NCBI RefSeq assembly: GCF_004745425.1
Contig: NZ_PGGK01000001.1
Span: 186,001-250,000, forward strand
DNA: 64,000 bases
Direction of reading: 5' to 3'
Source: Methanolobus halotolerans
GTDB lineage: Archaea > Halobacteriota > Methanosarcinia > Methanosarcinales > Methanosarcinaceae
Shown here: positions 28,679 through 38,221 of the stretch, piece after piece
Layout: every line of letters begins with the position of its first letter
Position numbering within the stretch: the stretch's first letter is position 1
The notes under the pieces: model-generated
Seen by the model: only the letters and a program-made list of their open reading frames with translations
Database searches by the model: none
Told to the model about the DNA's origin: nothing
Program-made: the position numbers and the translations under genes

Positions 28679-30730
28679 ATGCAATATAGTCTGGGAATTG
28701 ATGCAGGTGGAACGTTTACTGATGCGGTTATCATCCGTGATTCGGATGGTGCGATAGTCGGGAGCACAAAAGTACTTACCACCTATCCCAATCCGATCGG
28801 TGGTATAAAAAAAGCAATCGATGAACTGGACCCCGAATATGTCAGATCTGTAAAACTTGTCTCTGTCTCTACGACTCTTTCCACTAATACAATACTGGAA
28901 GATACGGGTTTTCCTGTTGGTGTGATCCTGGTGGGTGATTATGTGATACCTGAGGAAGGTTTTCCTGCGAAGTACTATGTCCGCCTGAACGGCGGTCATA
29001 CGAGCAACGGGGAGGAAGCAGCGCCTCTTGATGAGGAAGGCGTAAGAAAGTTTGCCATCGAGATCAAGGATCAGGTTTCTGCATTTGCAGTTTCTTCATT
29101 TTTCAGCAACAGGAACTCAGAGCACGAACTTCGGGTGAAACACATCATAAAGGAACTCACCGGATTGCCTGTTGTCTGCGGTCACGAGCTTTCCCAGGAG
29201 GTCGGTGCATACGACCGCTCCATTACTGCTTACCTGAATGCCCAGTTATTGCCTATAACACACAGGTTTATCAAGTCCATCATGCAGGATATCAGTTCCC
29301 GGGGAATCGATGCAAATCTCCTTATGCTCAAATGTGATGGCTCGGTAGTCAGTATGGAAGAAGCTCTGGAGAGGCCGATCGAGTCCATATTCTCAGGCCC
29401 TGCAGCCAGTCTTGTTGGTGCCGCATACCTAACCAAATACGATACATGTGCCATGGTGGATGTGGGAGGCACCAGCACGGATGTCGCATTGATCAGGAAT
29501 GGTATCCCCGAGTTAAGTGACCAGGGTGCTGTAGTGGGTGGCTGGAAGACCATGGTGAAAGCGATCAGAATGGAAACGTCTGCAACCGGTGGTGATAGTC
29601 ATATCTGGACACAGGACCAAAGATTCTATGTCGGGCCAAGGAGGGTGATACCGCTGTGTCGTGCTGCAGTGGAGTATACTGGTTTTCTGGCCAAGTTGGG
29701 GGAGTGCAAGAATCCTTCCCGGAAATTGTTATGTGAGAATGTACAGCCAAGCAAGTTCTTTGTAAGGACAGGTTTTTTGCCCATGGACCTTAGCAGAACA
29801 GAAGAGGAAGTATATGATGCTATTCAGGGCATGCCTGTATCGTACACTGAACTTTTCCTGAGGCTTAAAAAACAGCCAAGTGTCAGGGCACTGGACAGTC
29901 TGATACAGAAGCGTCTTATTCAGGCTATAGGTTTTACACCTACGGATGCACTCCATGTGCTTGGTGATTTCCAGATGTGGGATGCTGAGGCATCGGTACT
30001 TGGTGCTGAAAAACTGGCCCGCTTCATGAATATGAAAAAGGAGGAACTCTGCAACGAGATCAAACGTAAGGTGGCATGGAATATGGCATCTGACCTTGTA
30101 TCATATCTGGTGGCCGGTATCCCTGAGTCGGTCGTGGAGAAAATGCTATCGGGTGAGAACTTCACTCGATTCAAGATAGAAACCCCTGTAGTACTTCTGG
30201 GTGGTCCGGTCGTCGCATTCAAGGAGGAAATGGAGAAACTCATTGATACCGATATAGTGCTTCCCGAATACGCCAGTGTTGGCAATGCTGTTGGAGCTCT
30301 TGTAGGTAAGGGTATCAAACGTGTGGAAATCCTGGTAAAACGGGACTTCTCTCCGATAACAGGTGAGAATGTAACAAATGAAGAACTGAAGAATACAAAA
30401 GAGCTTGTCAGGTATTTTGTTTTCGCTTCCGGAGGAAGACAGATGTTCTCTGAATACCTTGAAGCCGTGGATTTTGCAACAACTACTGCTAAACAGGTCG
30501 TAATGGACTACATGAAGTCAGCAGGTTATTCTGAAAGTGAGGTCGACCTGGAGGTGACCAGGAAGGAACTCTCTATCAGGGAAAATGAAGAACCGGTGGA
30601 GACAAAGGTCATTGTTGTGGGTGTTGGTACGTCGAAGATCGTTGTGGAAAAAGATGTGATTCCAGATTATATGCGGAAGAAAGCGCTCAGTTCCCGCAAA
30701 GCTGCTGAACACTCATATTCAGGAAAGTGA
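28679..30730 (+). CDS. hydantoinase/oxoprolinase family ATPase (HyuA-like)
   Basis: A 683-residue protein of the HyuA/oxoprolinase ASKHA-fold ATPase group. The phosphate-1 motif is GIDAGGTFTDAVI at 6-18 and phosphate-2 is DVGGTSTDVALI near 261-272. An adenosine-type motif LLGGPVVAF occurs near 505. HyuA subunits normally pair with a HyuB to open cyclic imides; no HyuB gene is here. Methanogen marker protein 14 belongs to the same superfamily but is shorter, so I do not assign it. It follows the mcr terminator with its own likely promoter and a good AAGGAG site. Confidence 0.85.
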   Translation: MQYSLGIDAGGTFTDAVIIRDSDGAIVGSTKVLTTYPNPIGGIKKAIDELDPEYVRSVKLVSVSTTLSTNTILEDTGFPVGVILVGDYVIPEEGFPAKYYVRLNGGHTSNGEEAAPLDEEGVRKFAIEIKDQVSAFAVSSFFSNRNSEHELRVKHIIKELTGLPVVCGHELSQEVGAYDRSITAYLNAQLLPITHRFIKSIMQDISSRGIDANLLMLKCDGSVVSMEEALERPIESIFSGPAASLVGAAYLTKYDTCAMVDVGGTSTDVALIRNGIPELSDQGAVVGGWKTMVKAIRMETSATGGDSHIWTQDQRFYVGPRRVIPLCRAAVEYTGFLAKLGECKNPSRKLLCENVQPSKFFVRTGFLPMDLSRTEEEVYDAIQGMPVSYTELFLRLKKQPSVRALDSLIQKRLIQAIGFTPTDALHVLGDFQMWDAEASVLGAEKLARFMNMKKEELCNEIKRKVAWNMASDLVSYLVAGIPESVVEKMLSGENFTRFKIETPVVLLGGPVVAFKEEMEKLIDTDIVLPEYASVGNAVGALVGKGIKRVEILVKRDFSPITGENVTNEELKNTKELVRYFVFASGGRQMFSEYLEAVDFATTTAKQVVMDYMKSAGYSESEVDLEVTRKELSIRENEEPVETKVIVVGVGTSKIVVEKDVIPDYMRKKALSSRKAAEHSYSGK

Positions 30731-30757
30731 GGGGAAACTTCCCCTCCTGTATTTTTT
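30730..30757 (+). terminator. hairpin terminator after HyuA-like gene
   Basis: AGGGGAA at 30730-30736 and TTCCCCT at 30739-30745 form a tight seven-base-pair hairpin overlapping the stop codon. Six T follow at 30752-30757. It lies between two convergent genes and may stop both. Confidence 0.65.
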
Positions 30758-30785
30758 AAATATCTGTATCTTTGTCGGAAAAGGA

Positions 30786-32063
30786 TCAGAATATTTTCAG
30801 TTCAGCTCCCAGCGATTGCATTTCCTCGAAGAAGTTAGGATAGGATATTTCCACCGATTCGATTGTATCGACTGTGGTATTCCCGGCCACCATGCCTGCA
30901 ATGGTCAGTGCCATTACTATCCTGTGATCGTGCCAGCCGTGCAGATCGGCACTTTTCAATGTTCCGCCGTTTATTGTGAGCTTGTCAGTTTCTTCCTTCA
31001 CAGTGATGCCCATTTTGGTAAGTTCGAGTGCCATCGCGTGAAGCCTGTCTGTCTCTTTATAGCGTACATGTTCTGCATTCTCTATTACTGTCACACCCTG
31101 TGCGCATGCAGCCAGGACTGCTATGGTTGGTACAAGATCAGGAGTTGCACCTGCATCGAATGTAGTTCCCTGAAGTCCATTTCCTGTGATTCTGACCACG
31201 CCTTTTACCCTGTCCCATGATATATCTGCGCCCATGCGCCTGAGCACTTCGATTATCTCCACATCTCCCTGTTTTGACGGGAACAGGTTCTTTACAATAA
31301 CAGTTGATCCTGTCATTGCAGCAGCCGCCAGGATATAGGAAGCCGAAGAGAAATCCCCGGGGACGGTATAATCCTTCAGGTCATACTTCTGGTTTGCAGG
31401 GATGATGAACTTTATATTATTTGTTTCCTCAGTGAGGATCTCGCAGCCTGCCTGTTCAAGAAGTTCTTTTGTGACATCCACATAGGGCTTTGATTTCATT
31501 TCCCCTTTGATTGACAAAGTCGTACTTTTAGTAGTAAGGGGACATGCTATGATCAGCGCAGAGACGAACTGGGAACTGATTGATCCGTCAATGGTAGTAA
31601 TGGCTCCTTTTAGTCCTCCTTTTACCACAAGAGGCGCACATCCGTTGCCACGTGTGGAATATGCTTCAACCCCCAATCGATTAAGCACATCGAGAAGAGG
31701 CTGGTTCGGACGAGTCCTTATGGAACTGTCTCCTGTCAGTACAGTCACTCCTTTTGTAAGGGCTGCAATGGCAGTCATGAACCGGAGGGTCGTACCTGAA
31801 TTTGCAACGTCTATGATATTCCCGGGAACTTTTGGTTTTCCGTTCATCCCCTGAATAATTAACCGGTCGTCCTTCCTTTCAATATTTGCACCGAAAGACT
31901 CACATGCACGGATAGTTGCAAATGTGTCGGCAGACATAAGTGGTCTGTGAACCACACATTCATCCGATAATGAAGCAATTGTTATAGCCCTGTGAGTATA
32001 GCTTTTTGAGGACGGTGCGAATACTTCACCATTGATTTTCGAAATATTGACTGCTACTTTCAT
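30786..32063 (-). CDS. aroA: 3-phosphoshikimate 1-carboxyvinyltransferase (EPSP synthase)
   Basis: Sixth step of the shikimate pathway, joining phosphoenolpyruvate to shikimate 3-phosphate. The 425 residues are of normal length. Substrate motifs are PSSKSYTHRA, NSGTTLRFM, RPNQPLLD, SSQFVSAL, GDFSSASY, KETDRLHAMA and HDHRIVMA. It is a single gene here, with no other aro genes in the window. Confidence 0.97.
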   Translation of the reverse strand: MKVAVNISKINGEVFAPSSKSYTHRAITIASLSDECVVHRPLMSADTFATIRACESFGANIERKDDRLIIQGMNGKPKVPGNIIDVANSGTTLRFMTAIAALTKGVTVLTGDSSIRTRPNQPLLDVLNRLGVEAYSTRGNGCAPLVVKGGLKGAITTIDGSISSQFVSALIIACPLTTKSTTLSIKGEMKSKPYVDVTKELLEQAGCEILTEETNNIKFIIPANQKYDLKDYTVPGDFSSASYILAAAAMTGSTVIVKNLFPSKQGDVEIIEVLRRMGADISWDRVKGVVRITGNGLQGTTFDAGATPDLVPTIAVLAACAQGVTVIENAEHVRYKETDRLHAMALELTKMGITVKEETDKLTINGGTLKSADLHGWHDHRIVMALTIAGMVAGNTTVDTIESVEISYPNFFEEMQSLGAELKIF

Positions 32064-32137
32064 TTTTACCTCATTCTGTATGAGAAAAATGTACGTTCTG
32101 AATGATATTCTTATCGATTCCTGGTGCGAATAACTTT

Positions 32138-32251
32138 ATGTGGGGGACAGTGATTGGAACATTTACAATCGTTTTAACCGTTTTCCATATCTTAGTACTC
32201 TGTATCCGCATAAATGCATGGGTCAAACTGGCGTTCAAACGAAAGAAATAA
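32138..32251 (+). CDS. possible 37-aa single-span membrane protein
   Basis: A short frame, ATG to TAA, whose product is a hydrophobic helix (about residues 4-24, GTVIGTFTIVLTVFHILVLC) followed by a basic tail ending FKRKK. That is the layout of a small membrane protein with its positive end inside. No strong ribosome site is visible. It lies in a 293-base gap that has no other explanation. Treat as a candidate only. Confidence 0.3.
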   Translation: MWGTVIGTFTIVLTVFHILVLCIRINAWVKLAFKRKK

Positions 32252-32356
32252 ACCCTACATGTCATATCCATGGATAAGTCCGGTAAATATCGAGCCAGAA
32301 TTTGTTTTCCGGATGCACTATCTATAACATCTGAAGAACTGAGGTGTCAAATTTAT

Positions 32357-32842
32357 ATGAACCCCCTCCTTTGTCTGTTGACTTTACCAGCTGCCCGAAA
32401 AAATAACTGCTACACCATAGGATATGGCAACCGGTCCTTTGATGAGCTACTTGAAATGCTTCTTGCGAACAGGATTACGGACCTTGTAGATATACGCAGG
32501 TACCCTCAGTCAACTTTTGAAGATTTCAATAAGGAATATCTTGAAAAAGCCCTCCCTAAAAATGGAATTCGTTACGTCCATTGCGAAGGGGTTGGAGGCA
32601 TGCGTGATTCGACATACACCGAATACATGGGTACCGATGAATTCAGGGGTGACTTTGAGAGGTTGCAGCGATTTATCCTGAGGGTGAACAGGGATGGCGG
32701 GAAAATAGCTTTAATGTGTGCTGAGAAAAGTCCCAAGGGCTGTCACAGGTATTATCTTTCTAACAAACTCGAAGAAAACAGTGTAGAGGTCATCCACCTG
32801 GTCGAACCCGGGCAGATGAGCCTTTTTAAGTTCTTTGACTGA
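32357..32842 (+). CDS. DUF488 family protein
   Basis: A 161-residue DUF488 protein with the family marks YTIGYGNRSFDELLEML, LVDIRRYPQS, GVGGMRD and CAEKSPKGCHRYYLS. The last motif has paired Cys and His residues that could bind metal or act in catalysis. The function of the family is unproven. The frame is open from 32270, but GAGGTGTC at 32341-32348 sits nine bases before ATG 32357, which I take as the start. It ends two bases before the convergent htpX stop. Confidence 0.85.
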   Translation: MNPLLCLLTLPAARKNNCYTIGYGNRSFDELLEMLLANRITDLVDIRRYPQSTFEDFNKEYLEKALPKNGIRYVHCEGVGGMRDSTYTEYMGTDEFRGDFERLQRFILRVNRDGGKIALMCAEKSPKGCHRYYLSNKLEENSVEVIHLVEPGQMSLFKFFD

Positions 32843-32844
32843 TT

Positions 32845-33699
32845 TTACATTGCGCGCAGGCGCTTAATACGTTCCTCTGTAGCAGGGTGGGTTCTGAAAA
32901 GGCTCATCAACTTGCTTCCTTTCAGGGGATTCACGATGAACATATGAGCTGTACTTTCAGATGCCTGCACATCTCCTCTTCTTTCCTGGTAGTGGGAAGA
33001 GCCGTATTCTAACTTTTCCAGCGCATTTGCAAGAGCCCATGGTTTTTGTGATATGTTTGCTCCTTCTGAATCGGCTGCGAATTCCCTTGACCTTGAGATA
33101 GCAAGCTGTATTATTGTAGCAGCTACTGGTGCTACTATCGCAAGTGCAATGAACCCTAAGATACCGTTGCCTTCGCCATCCCTTCCGCCAATTCCTCCGA
33201 ATATCGCTGCCCATTGAACCCATGTAGCTATCATTGTAATGACACCTGCTATGGTTGCTGCGATTGCACTGATAAGTGTGTCACGGTTCTTTACATGCGC
33301 AAGTTCGTGCGCAAGCACACCTTCAAGCTCTTCCGCGGTCAGGAGGTCAAGTATCCCACTAGTTGCAGCAACAGCTGCATGCTGCGGATCTCTGCCGGTT
33401 GCAAATGCATTAGGCATGGATGTATTGACTATGTAGACCTTTGGCATAGGAAGGTTTGCACGCATTGCAAGCTTCTGGACAATGCCATACAACTGCGGAT
33501 GTTCTGCAGATGTGACTTCCTGGGCACGGTACATTTTGAGTACGATCTTATCACTGTACCAGTAACTGCCAAAGTTCAGGACTACTGCGAACAAAAAGGC
33601 GATTATCATGCCTGACATTCCACCAACAAGGCGTCCGACCAGGACCAGCAAGCCTGTAAGAGATGCCAGCAGAATTGTGGTTTTTAACATATTCCCCAT
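32845..33699 (-). CDS. htpX: membrane zinc metalloprotease HtpX
   Basis: M48 family protease of the cytoplasmic membrane involved in quality control of membrane proteins, 284 residues. Two N-terminal helices lie at about 8-25 and 28-46. The zinc motif HELAH is at 131-135 with catalytic Glu132. Another membrane segment follows at about 140-165 and a further one at 178-200. The third ligand is in [11 protein letters not shown]. On the minus strand a TATA-like TTTATATAG lies about 65 bases upstream of the start. Confidence 0.95.
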   Translation of the reverse strand: MGNMLKTTILLASLTGLLVLVGRLVGGMSGMIIAFLFAVVLNFGSYWYSDKIVLKMYRAQEVTSAEHPQLYGIVQKLAMRANLPMPKVYIVNTSMPNAFATGRDPQHAAVAATSGILDLLTAEELEGVLAHELAHVKNRDTLISAIAATIAGVITMIATWVQWAAIFGGIGGRDGEGNGILGFIALAIVAPVAATIIQLAISRSREFAADSEGANISQKPWALANALEKLEYGSSHYQERRGDVQASESTAHMFIVNPLKGSKLMSLFRTHPATEERIKRLRAM

Positions 33700-33823
33700 T
33701 ATTTTCCTCGTAATGATATTTTTGCAAATCTATAATAAGCAATATCTGATTGTTTGTTATTCTATATAAAACTTTTCTATGTTGATATGAATTTTAATAA
33801 AAAAAGAAAAATATGAACTTGTT

Positions 33824-34096
33824 TCACATCTCTTCGACGGATATATTCTCTTCCTGGTCCATACCACTTATCAATGCTTCAAGTTCTGCGATCTGTGCTT
33901 CAAGGTCCTGGATCTCGGAATCGGTGATTCCGACCATTTCTTGATTAAGAGTATTATCAGCAATGGAGCTATCAACCCCTGTATCTCCTGAAACCACCTC
34001 ATCTTCGGAAGAAATATCTTCAGTACAACCCGACACCACCAGTCCAATGACCAGGATGGCCAGTATCACAATGTATTTTCGTCTTAACATGAACAT
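33824..34096 (-). CDS. small acidic lipoprotein
   Basis: About 90 residues. A basic start is followed by a hydrophobic stretch and a lipobox LVVSGC, so a lipid-anchored surface protein is likely. The mature part is strongly acidic, with a short predicted coiled coil (SEIQDLEAQIAELEALIS). The frame is open from a TTG at 34108, but the GAGGAG site lies inside that stretch, so ATG 34096 or 34090 is the likely start. It is 62 bases downstream of the 455-residue exported protein, on the same strand, and may share a function. Confidence 0.7.
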   Translation of the reverse strand: MFMLRRKYIVILAILVIGLVVSGCTEDISSEDEVVSGDTGVDSSIADNTLNQEMVGITDSEIQDLEAQIAELEALISGMDQEENISVEEM

Positions 34097-34158
34097 CCCT
34101 CTCCTCAAATATATTTATTTAGTTATTTTTATTTATCTGCCTGATTAAATGTTCTCAG

Positions 34159-35526
34159 TTAAATACTTGTCTGGTTTGCAGATCCGTCGGTTTCGTTTCC
34201 GGATCCATCGCCTGAATCATCTGTGTTTTCATCTTCCAAAGAGTCGTCTTCTTCGTCCTCATCTTCTGATTCTGTTTCTTCATTCTCGTCATCAACGTCC
34301 ATATCAGGAACTGCCCACTCATTCTCTACACCTTTCATTACATAGGTCCCGTCTCCGGTGAGCATAACTGTGCCTGTACCGTCCGCATCAAGGGATATGT
34401 CTGTTCCACGCAGCATAACTGTTAGGCGACTGCCATCGATAGTAATATCTCCGGTGAGGTTGTGATAGACAAGTGCCCTGTTATTGTTATCGCTGTTACC
34501 TGAATTGACATTAGATGACTCGTAATCGGCATTCTCTGTATTTATCTCTGCATCCCCGGCCATGTCCTTTATCACAAGCATGGCATTGTCTGCAGTAAAG
34601 TTTAGCGTGAAATTACCGGAAATCACTGCGGTCCCATTTCCGTCAGCACTCAATGTATCTTCTCCGGTCAGGACTATAAGTCCTTCACGGTTCTGTTTGA
34701 GTACCTGCAGCATGTTCCTTAGGACCGCATTTGCATCCCTGATGCTCTGGCCTGCCTGATTCATGTTCCGGACAATCTCATCCTGGCCCGTGTCATTGGA
34801 GTATGCATTTCTTGCCTGTTCCTGATGCTGTTCCGCTTCAAGTATAAGTGCGTTATATTCCTCCAGCATCTCTTCAAGCTCGGTCACATCTTCACCTTTC
34901 TGCTCCATACGTGCAATCTCGCTCTCAAGGCGAAGTTTCATAGCTTCAGATGCCTGTATGACTGAATTCAACTTGTTAGTGGCCGTCTTGGCTGAAGAGC
35001 TGACTTTCTCCTTGCGTGCATCCTTCCAGATATCTCTGATGTCTTTAGCTGATCCGGCAAGTTCAGCTCTTGTGTTTGCTGCTCCGATATCTTCTTTTTC
35101 TTCGGTCAGGTCCTGTATATATTCCTCATTATCAAGGGAATCGATCATCACATCGATTGTACTGTTAAGATACTCTTTAGCAGCCTCAATAGCTTCCCCG
35201 GAATCAAGGGCATTGTTCTTGGCTTTTATCTGTATGAATTTGTCCTTTGCCTCGGCATAACTGGCCTGCCGGTTCTTAACATCCCTGGCCTGGTTCATTA
35301 TTGCGTTGCGTGGTGCATCCATATTTGCATTAACCCTGTCTCTGTCCTGGTCCTGCGCATGAACGCCGGCAATACTGTCATTGTCTTCTTGACCAGTATT
35401 ATTAGATTCTAAAATTAGTTTCTTCTGTCCATTATCCGGGTTTGCAAATGCTACTGCCGGAATAACACTGGCCAGCATAAGCACAACAAAAAGGTATGCA
35501 AATATTTTTATTCCTGTCTTTTTCAT
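34159..35526 (-). CDS. large exported acidic protein with coiled coil
   Basis: A 455-residue exported protein I cannot assign. A signal peptide with cleavage near VAFA at residue 28 is followed by a long helical, coiled-coil-prone region (about 80-290, rich in Ala, Glu and Lys). Next comes a beta-rich part (about 300-400) with repeated short strands such as GTAVISGNFTLNF and ITIDGSRLTVML. The tail is very acidic (EDEDEEDD). Several NxS/T sites could be glycosylated. No membrane anchor is seen at the C-terminus, so it may be secreted or bound to the S-layer. Confidence 0.75.
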   Translation of the reverse strand: MKKTGIKIFAYLFVVLMLASVIPAVAFANPDNGQKKLILESNNTGQEDNDSIAGVHAQDQDRDRVNANMDAPRNAIMNQARDVKNRQASYAEAKDKFIQIKAKNNALDSGEAIEAAKEYLNSTIDVMIDSLDNEEYIQDLTEEKEDIGAANTRAELAGSAKDIRDIWKDARKEKVSSSAKTATNKLNSVIQASEAMKLRLESEIARMEQKGEDVTELEEMLEEYNALILEAEQHQEQARNAYSNDTGQDEIVRNMNQAGQSIRDANAVLRNMLQVLKQNREGLIVLTGEDTLSADGNGTAVISGNFTLNFTADNAMLVIKDMAGDAEINTENADYESSNVNSGNSDNNNRALVYHNLTGDITIDGSRLTVMLRGTDISLDADGTGTVMLTGDGTYVMKGVENEWAVPDMDVDDENEETESEDEDEEDDSLEDENTDDSGDGSGNETDGSANQTSI

Positions 35527-35780
35527 ACTTTTACCTCAGTTTTATGTTTTTGTTATCAGCTTGAGTTCTGCATTTGCAATCCCGGGATCCTTTCCCGCGA
35601 CTTGCACCTGCAATCTCCTGATTGTCAGATGAGCATATAAGCATACTTTACTTTATCTGAAAACTAAACCATATCTGATGCTATTAATGCCTTAATGGTG
35701 GCTCTTTTACTTCATAATGCTTTATAATGGCTTATTTGACTTTATTTCCTGATCACGAGGAATATATAAGAAAATATTAT

Positions 35781-36617
35781 ATGCATGTAGTAATAAATGT
35801 ATCATCCGTGTCAATTCTAAAAAAACGATGTGTTCTGATCTTATTGTTCCTGACGACGATTATACCTGTTGCAGGGGCAGCTGATATGGCTACTGTTCAT
35901 GGTGTCATCTATGAATGGGATACCTTCGAACCTCTGGAAAATGTCATAGTTGAAGTGAATTCCACCCCGACTCAGTCAATGCTTGCGAGGTACGGAATCT
36001 ATACGTTTGATTTGGCGCCCGGGAATTACCTTCTGTCCGCCAGCTATTATCAGGGTTCAACTCTAAGATATTATGCAGAAGAAGAGATTCGGATAACTAA
36101 TGATGGGGACTATGTAATAGACATTATCTTTCTCCCAACCTACTATGAGGAAGGGGAAATGAACGGATCCGGGTTCGATGAACTGGATGAACTTGCAGAC
36201 CTCGCTGAAAGCGACATGCCTGCCGAAGAGAGCGGTTCGTTTTCCACTCTGATCTATGTGGCGATAGTTCTTGTTATGGTGCTTGCAGGTGCATACGTTC
36301 TTGCCAGTCAGAGAAAAGCTGATGCTGTGGGCAGATCACCGGATGGAAGTGAGTATCTCGAAAATGATGGTCTTTTACCTCTTTCTGATGGATCTGCCGG
36401 CCTGCCTGCCGACCTTCAGGAGGTCGTGAGTATAATCTCAAATAATGGTGGGCGCATTACCCAGAAAGACCTGAGAAGCCGGCTGAAGCACTCCGAGGCA
36501 AAGGTCAGCCTCATGATATCGGACCTTGAGAACCGCGGTCTGGTTCAGAAGTTGAAAAAAGGTCGTGGCAATGTTATAATTCTTGTCGGGTCGGAACAAG
36601 TAAACCAAAATGTATAA
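35781..36617 (+). CDS. membrane-anchored winged-helix regulator with extracellular beta domain
   Basis: About 278 residues in a sensor layout. A signal peptide (LILLFLTTIIPVAGA) is followed by a carboxypeptidase-regulatory-like beta domain (VHGVIYEWDTFEPLENVIVE). Then come a negatively charged linker, one membrane helix (about 154-174, LIYVAIVLVMVLAGAYVLA) and a cytoplasmic winged helix (EVVSIISNNGGRITQKDL, then KVSLMISDLENRGLV). This suggests a one-component system that binds DNA from the membrane. The start is uncertain: ATG 35727, ATG 35781 and GTG 35808 are in frame, and a TATA-like AATATATAAG at about 35760-35769 favours one of the later two. Confidence 0.75.
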   Translation: MHVVINVSSVSILKKRCVLILLFLTTIIPVAGAADMATVHGVIYEWDTFEPLENVIVEVNSTPTQSMLARYGIYTFDLAPGNYLLSASYYQGSTLRYYAEEEIRITNDGDYVIDIIFLPTYYEEGEMNGSGFDELDELADLAESDMPAEESGSFSTLIYVAIVLVMVLAGAYVLASQRKADAVGRSPDGSEYLENDGLLPLSDGSAGLPADLQEVVSIISNNGGRITQKDLRSRLKHSEAKVSLMISDLENRGLVQKLKKGRGNVIILVGSEQVNQNV

Positions 36618-36682
36618 CTGTATCTAATGAGTATTGGTAGAAAAATCACAGAATTTACTTTAATCTATAGACGAGGGTATAC

Positions 36683-37198
36683 ATGAGAGTTTCAATGGAT
36701 CTTGAGTTAAAAGATATCCCCGGACAATTACTCCTTGCACTGAAGCCGATCTCCGATTTCAAAGGTAATCTTATCTCTGTGGTACATCACCACGAAAAGA
36801 AAACACCTCGAGGTACGATCCCGGTGCAGGTATTGTTCGAGGTCAAGCCGGATCATCTCGATGATCTGATTTCCGACCTTGAAGAAAGGGGTGTCCGTGT
36901 TGTAAGCATGGACGAGAAGCGATATCTTGAACATGGTGCTGTCATACTGATCGGCCATATAGTTCACACTGATATACAGGATACCATCGACCAGATCGAT
37001 AATACGGGATATGCCGAGGTAGTTGACCTCAACCTGTCGATGCCAAAGATCAATATGCCCTCATCGGCTTCCCTGAAAATAGATGCTGTGAGCAAAAAAG
37101 ATCTGCAGGCTGTAGTTGAATTGCTCAAATCAATTGCCAGAGAGAAGGATTTGCTGGTAATAGAACCTATAGAGAGCCAACTGAGGTTGATGAAGTGA
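36683..37198 (+). CDS. ACT-domain protein upstream of homoserine dehydrogenase
   Basis: A 171-residue protein with an N-terminal ACT-like domain ([36 protein letters not shown]), which in other proteins binds amino acids. Its stop overlaps the hom GTG start by four bases (GTGA), so the two are coupled. This suggests it is the detached regulatory domain for homoserine dehydrogenase, which lacks its own ACT domain here. That role is inferred from context. Confidence 0.8.
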   Translation: MRVSMDLELKDIPGQLLLALKPISDFKGNLISVVHHHEKKTPRGTIPVQVLFEVKPDHLDDLISDLEERGVRVVSMDEKRYLEHGAVILIGHIVHTDIQDTIDQIDNTGYAEVVDLNLSMPKINMPSSASLKIDAVSKKDLQAVVELLKSIAREKDLLVIEPIESQLRLMK

Positions 37199-38190
37199 AA
37201 ACGATACGTGCATCTGTAATTGGTTTCGGTGCGGTGGGTCAGGGTGTCGCTAAAGTCCTTCTGGAGAAGAACGATTACCTTCGCAGCATAGGTATAGACA
37301 TCAGGATTGTTGCCATAGCTGATTCAAGGACAGCTGTGATTGATGGCGAAGGCGTGGATCTTTCTGCAGTCCTTGCCTCTAAAAAAGAAAAGGGAGTAGT
37401 AGGAACCGAGAAGATCAGCGGTACCGGGATCATAAAAAGTGTTGATCATGAGCTTGTAATCGAAACAACTCCCACGAATATCAATGACGGTGGTGTGGGA
37501 CTGGTCAACATGTTTGCAGCTTTTGAGAAGAGCATGGATGTGGTGACTTCTAACAAAGGACCACTTGCTCTGAAATACGTTGAGCTTTTTGAAGCTGCTA
37601 ATATATCTGGCTCCAGTTTAAAGTTCGAAGCAAGTGTTGGCGGTGCCATGCCAGTCATCAATCTCGCATGCGAAACTCTTGCAGGTAATAAGATATTGAG
37701 TATGGAAGGCATATTCAACGGTACATGTAATTATATCCTCAGTCGCATGGTCGAAGAGCATGCATCATATGAGCAGATGCTTGCAGAGGCTCAGGAACTG
37801 GGTATAGCCGAGGCAGATCCCTCATATGATGTGGAAGGTATAGATACAGCTTCCAAACTTGTTATAGTCGCAAATGCGGTCTTCGGGATGAATGCCAGCT
37901 ATAAGGATGTGACAGTGACAGGTATCACAAGGATAACTCCTGAAGCTCTTCTTCTTGCAAACGTTGACGGATATGCTATCAAACTGATCGGCGAGGTGAA
38001 CGATGGTAAGATCAATGTAGCACCAAAGCTGGTACCTTTGGTCCATCCTCTTGCCGTAGGAGGTACATTGAACGTGTTCTCAGTGCAGACGGACATATCC
38101 GGTCCTATAACCATCACAGGAAGGGGTGCTGGCTCCATAGAAACAGCAAGTGCTATCCTGAGTGATATTATCTCTCTTTATAAACAATGA
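37195..38190 (+). CDS. hom: homoserine dehydrogenase
   Basis: Reduces aspartate semialdehyde to homoserine on the path to threonine and methionine. The 331 residues hold an N-terminal nucleotide-binding [18 protein letters not shown], the catalytic region [13 protein letters not shown] and [10 protein letters not shown]. The chain ends after the catalytic domain, with no ACT domain. The start is GTG, overlapping the ACT-protein gene. The DNA ligase gene follows after 31 bases. Confidence 0.95.
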   Translation: MKTIRASVIGFGAVGQGVAKVLLEKNDYLRSIGIDIRIVAIADSRTAVIDGEGVDLSAVLASKKEKGVVGTEKISGTGIIKSVDHELVIETTPTNINDGGVGLVNMFAAFEKSMDVVTSNKGPLALKYVELFEAANISGSSLKFEASVGGAMPVINLACETLAGNKILSMEGIFNGTCNYILSRMVEEHASYEQMLAEAQELGIAEADPSYDVEGIDTASKLVIVANAVFGMNASYKDVTVTGITRITPEALLLANVDGYAIKLIGEVNDGKINVAPKLVPLVHPLAVGGTLNVFSVQTDISGPITITGRGAGSIETASAILSDIISLYKQ

Positions 38191-38221
38191 TCTGACTGTA
38201 TTTTCAGACTGACATATTGCT

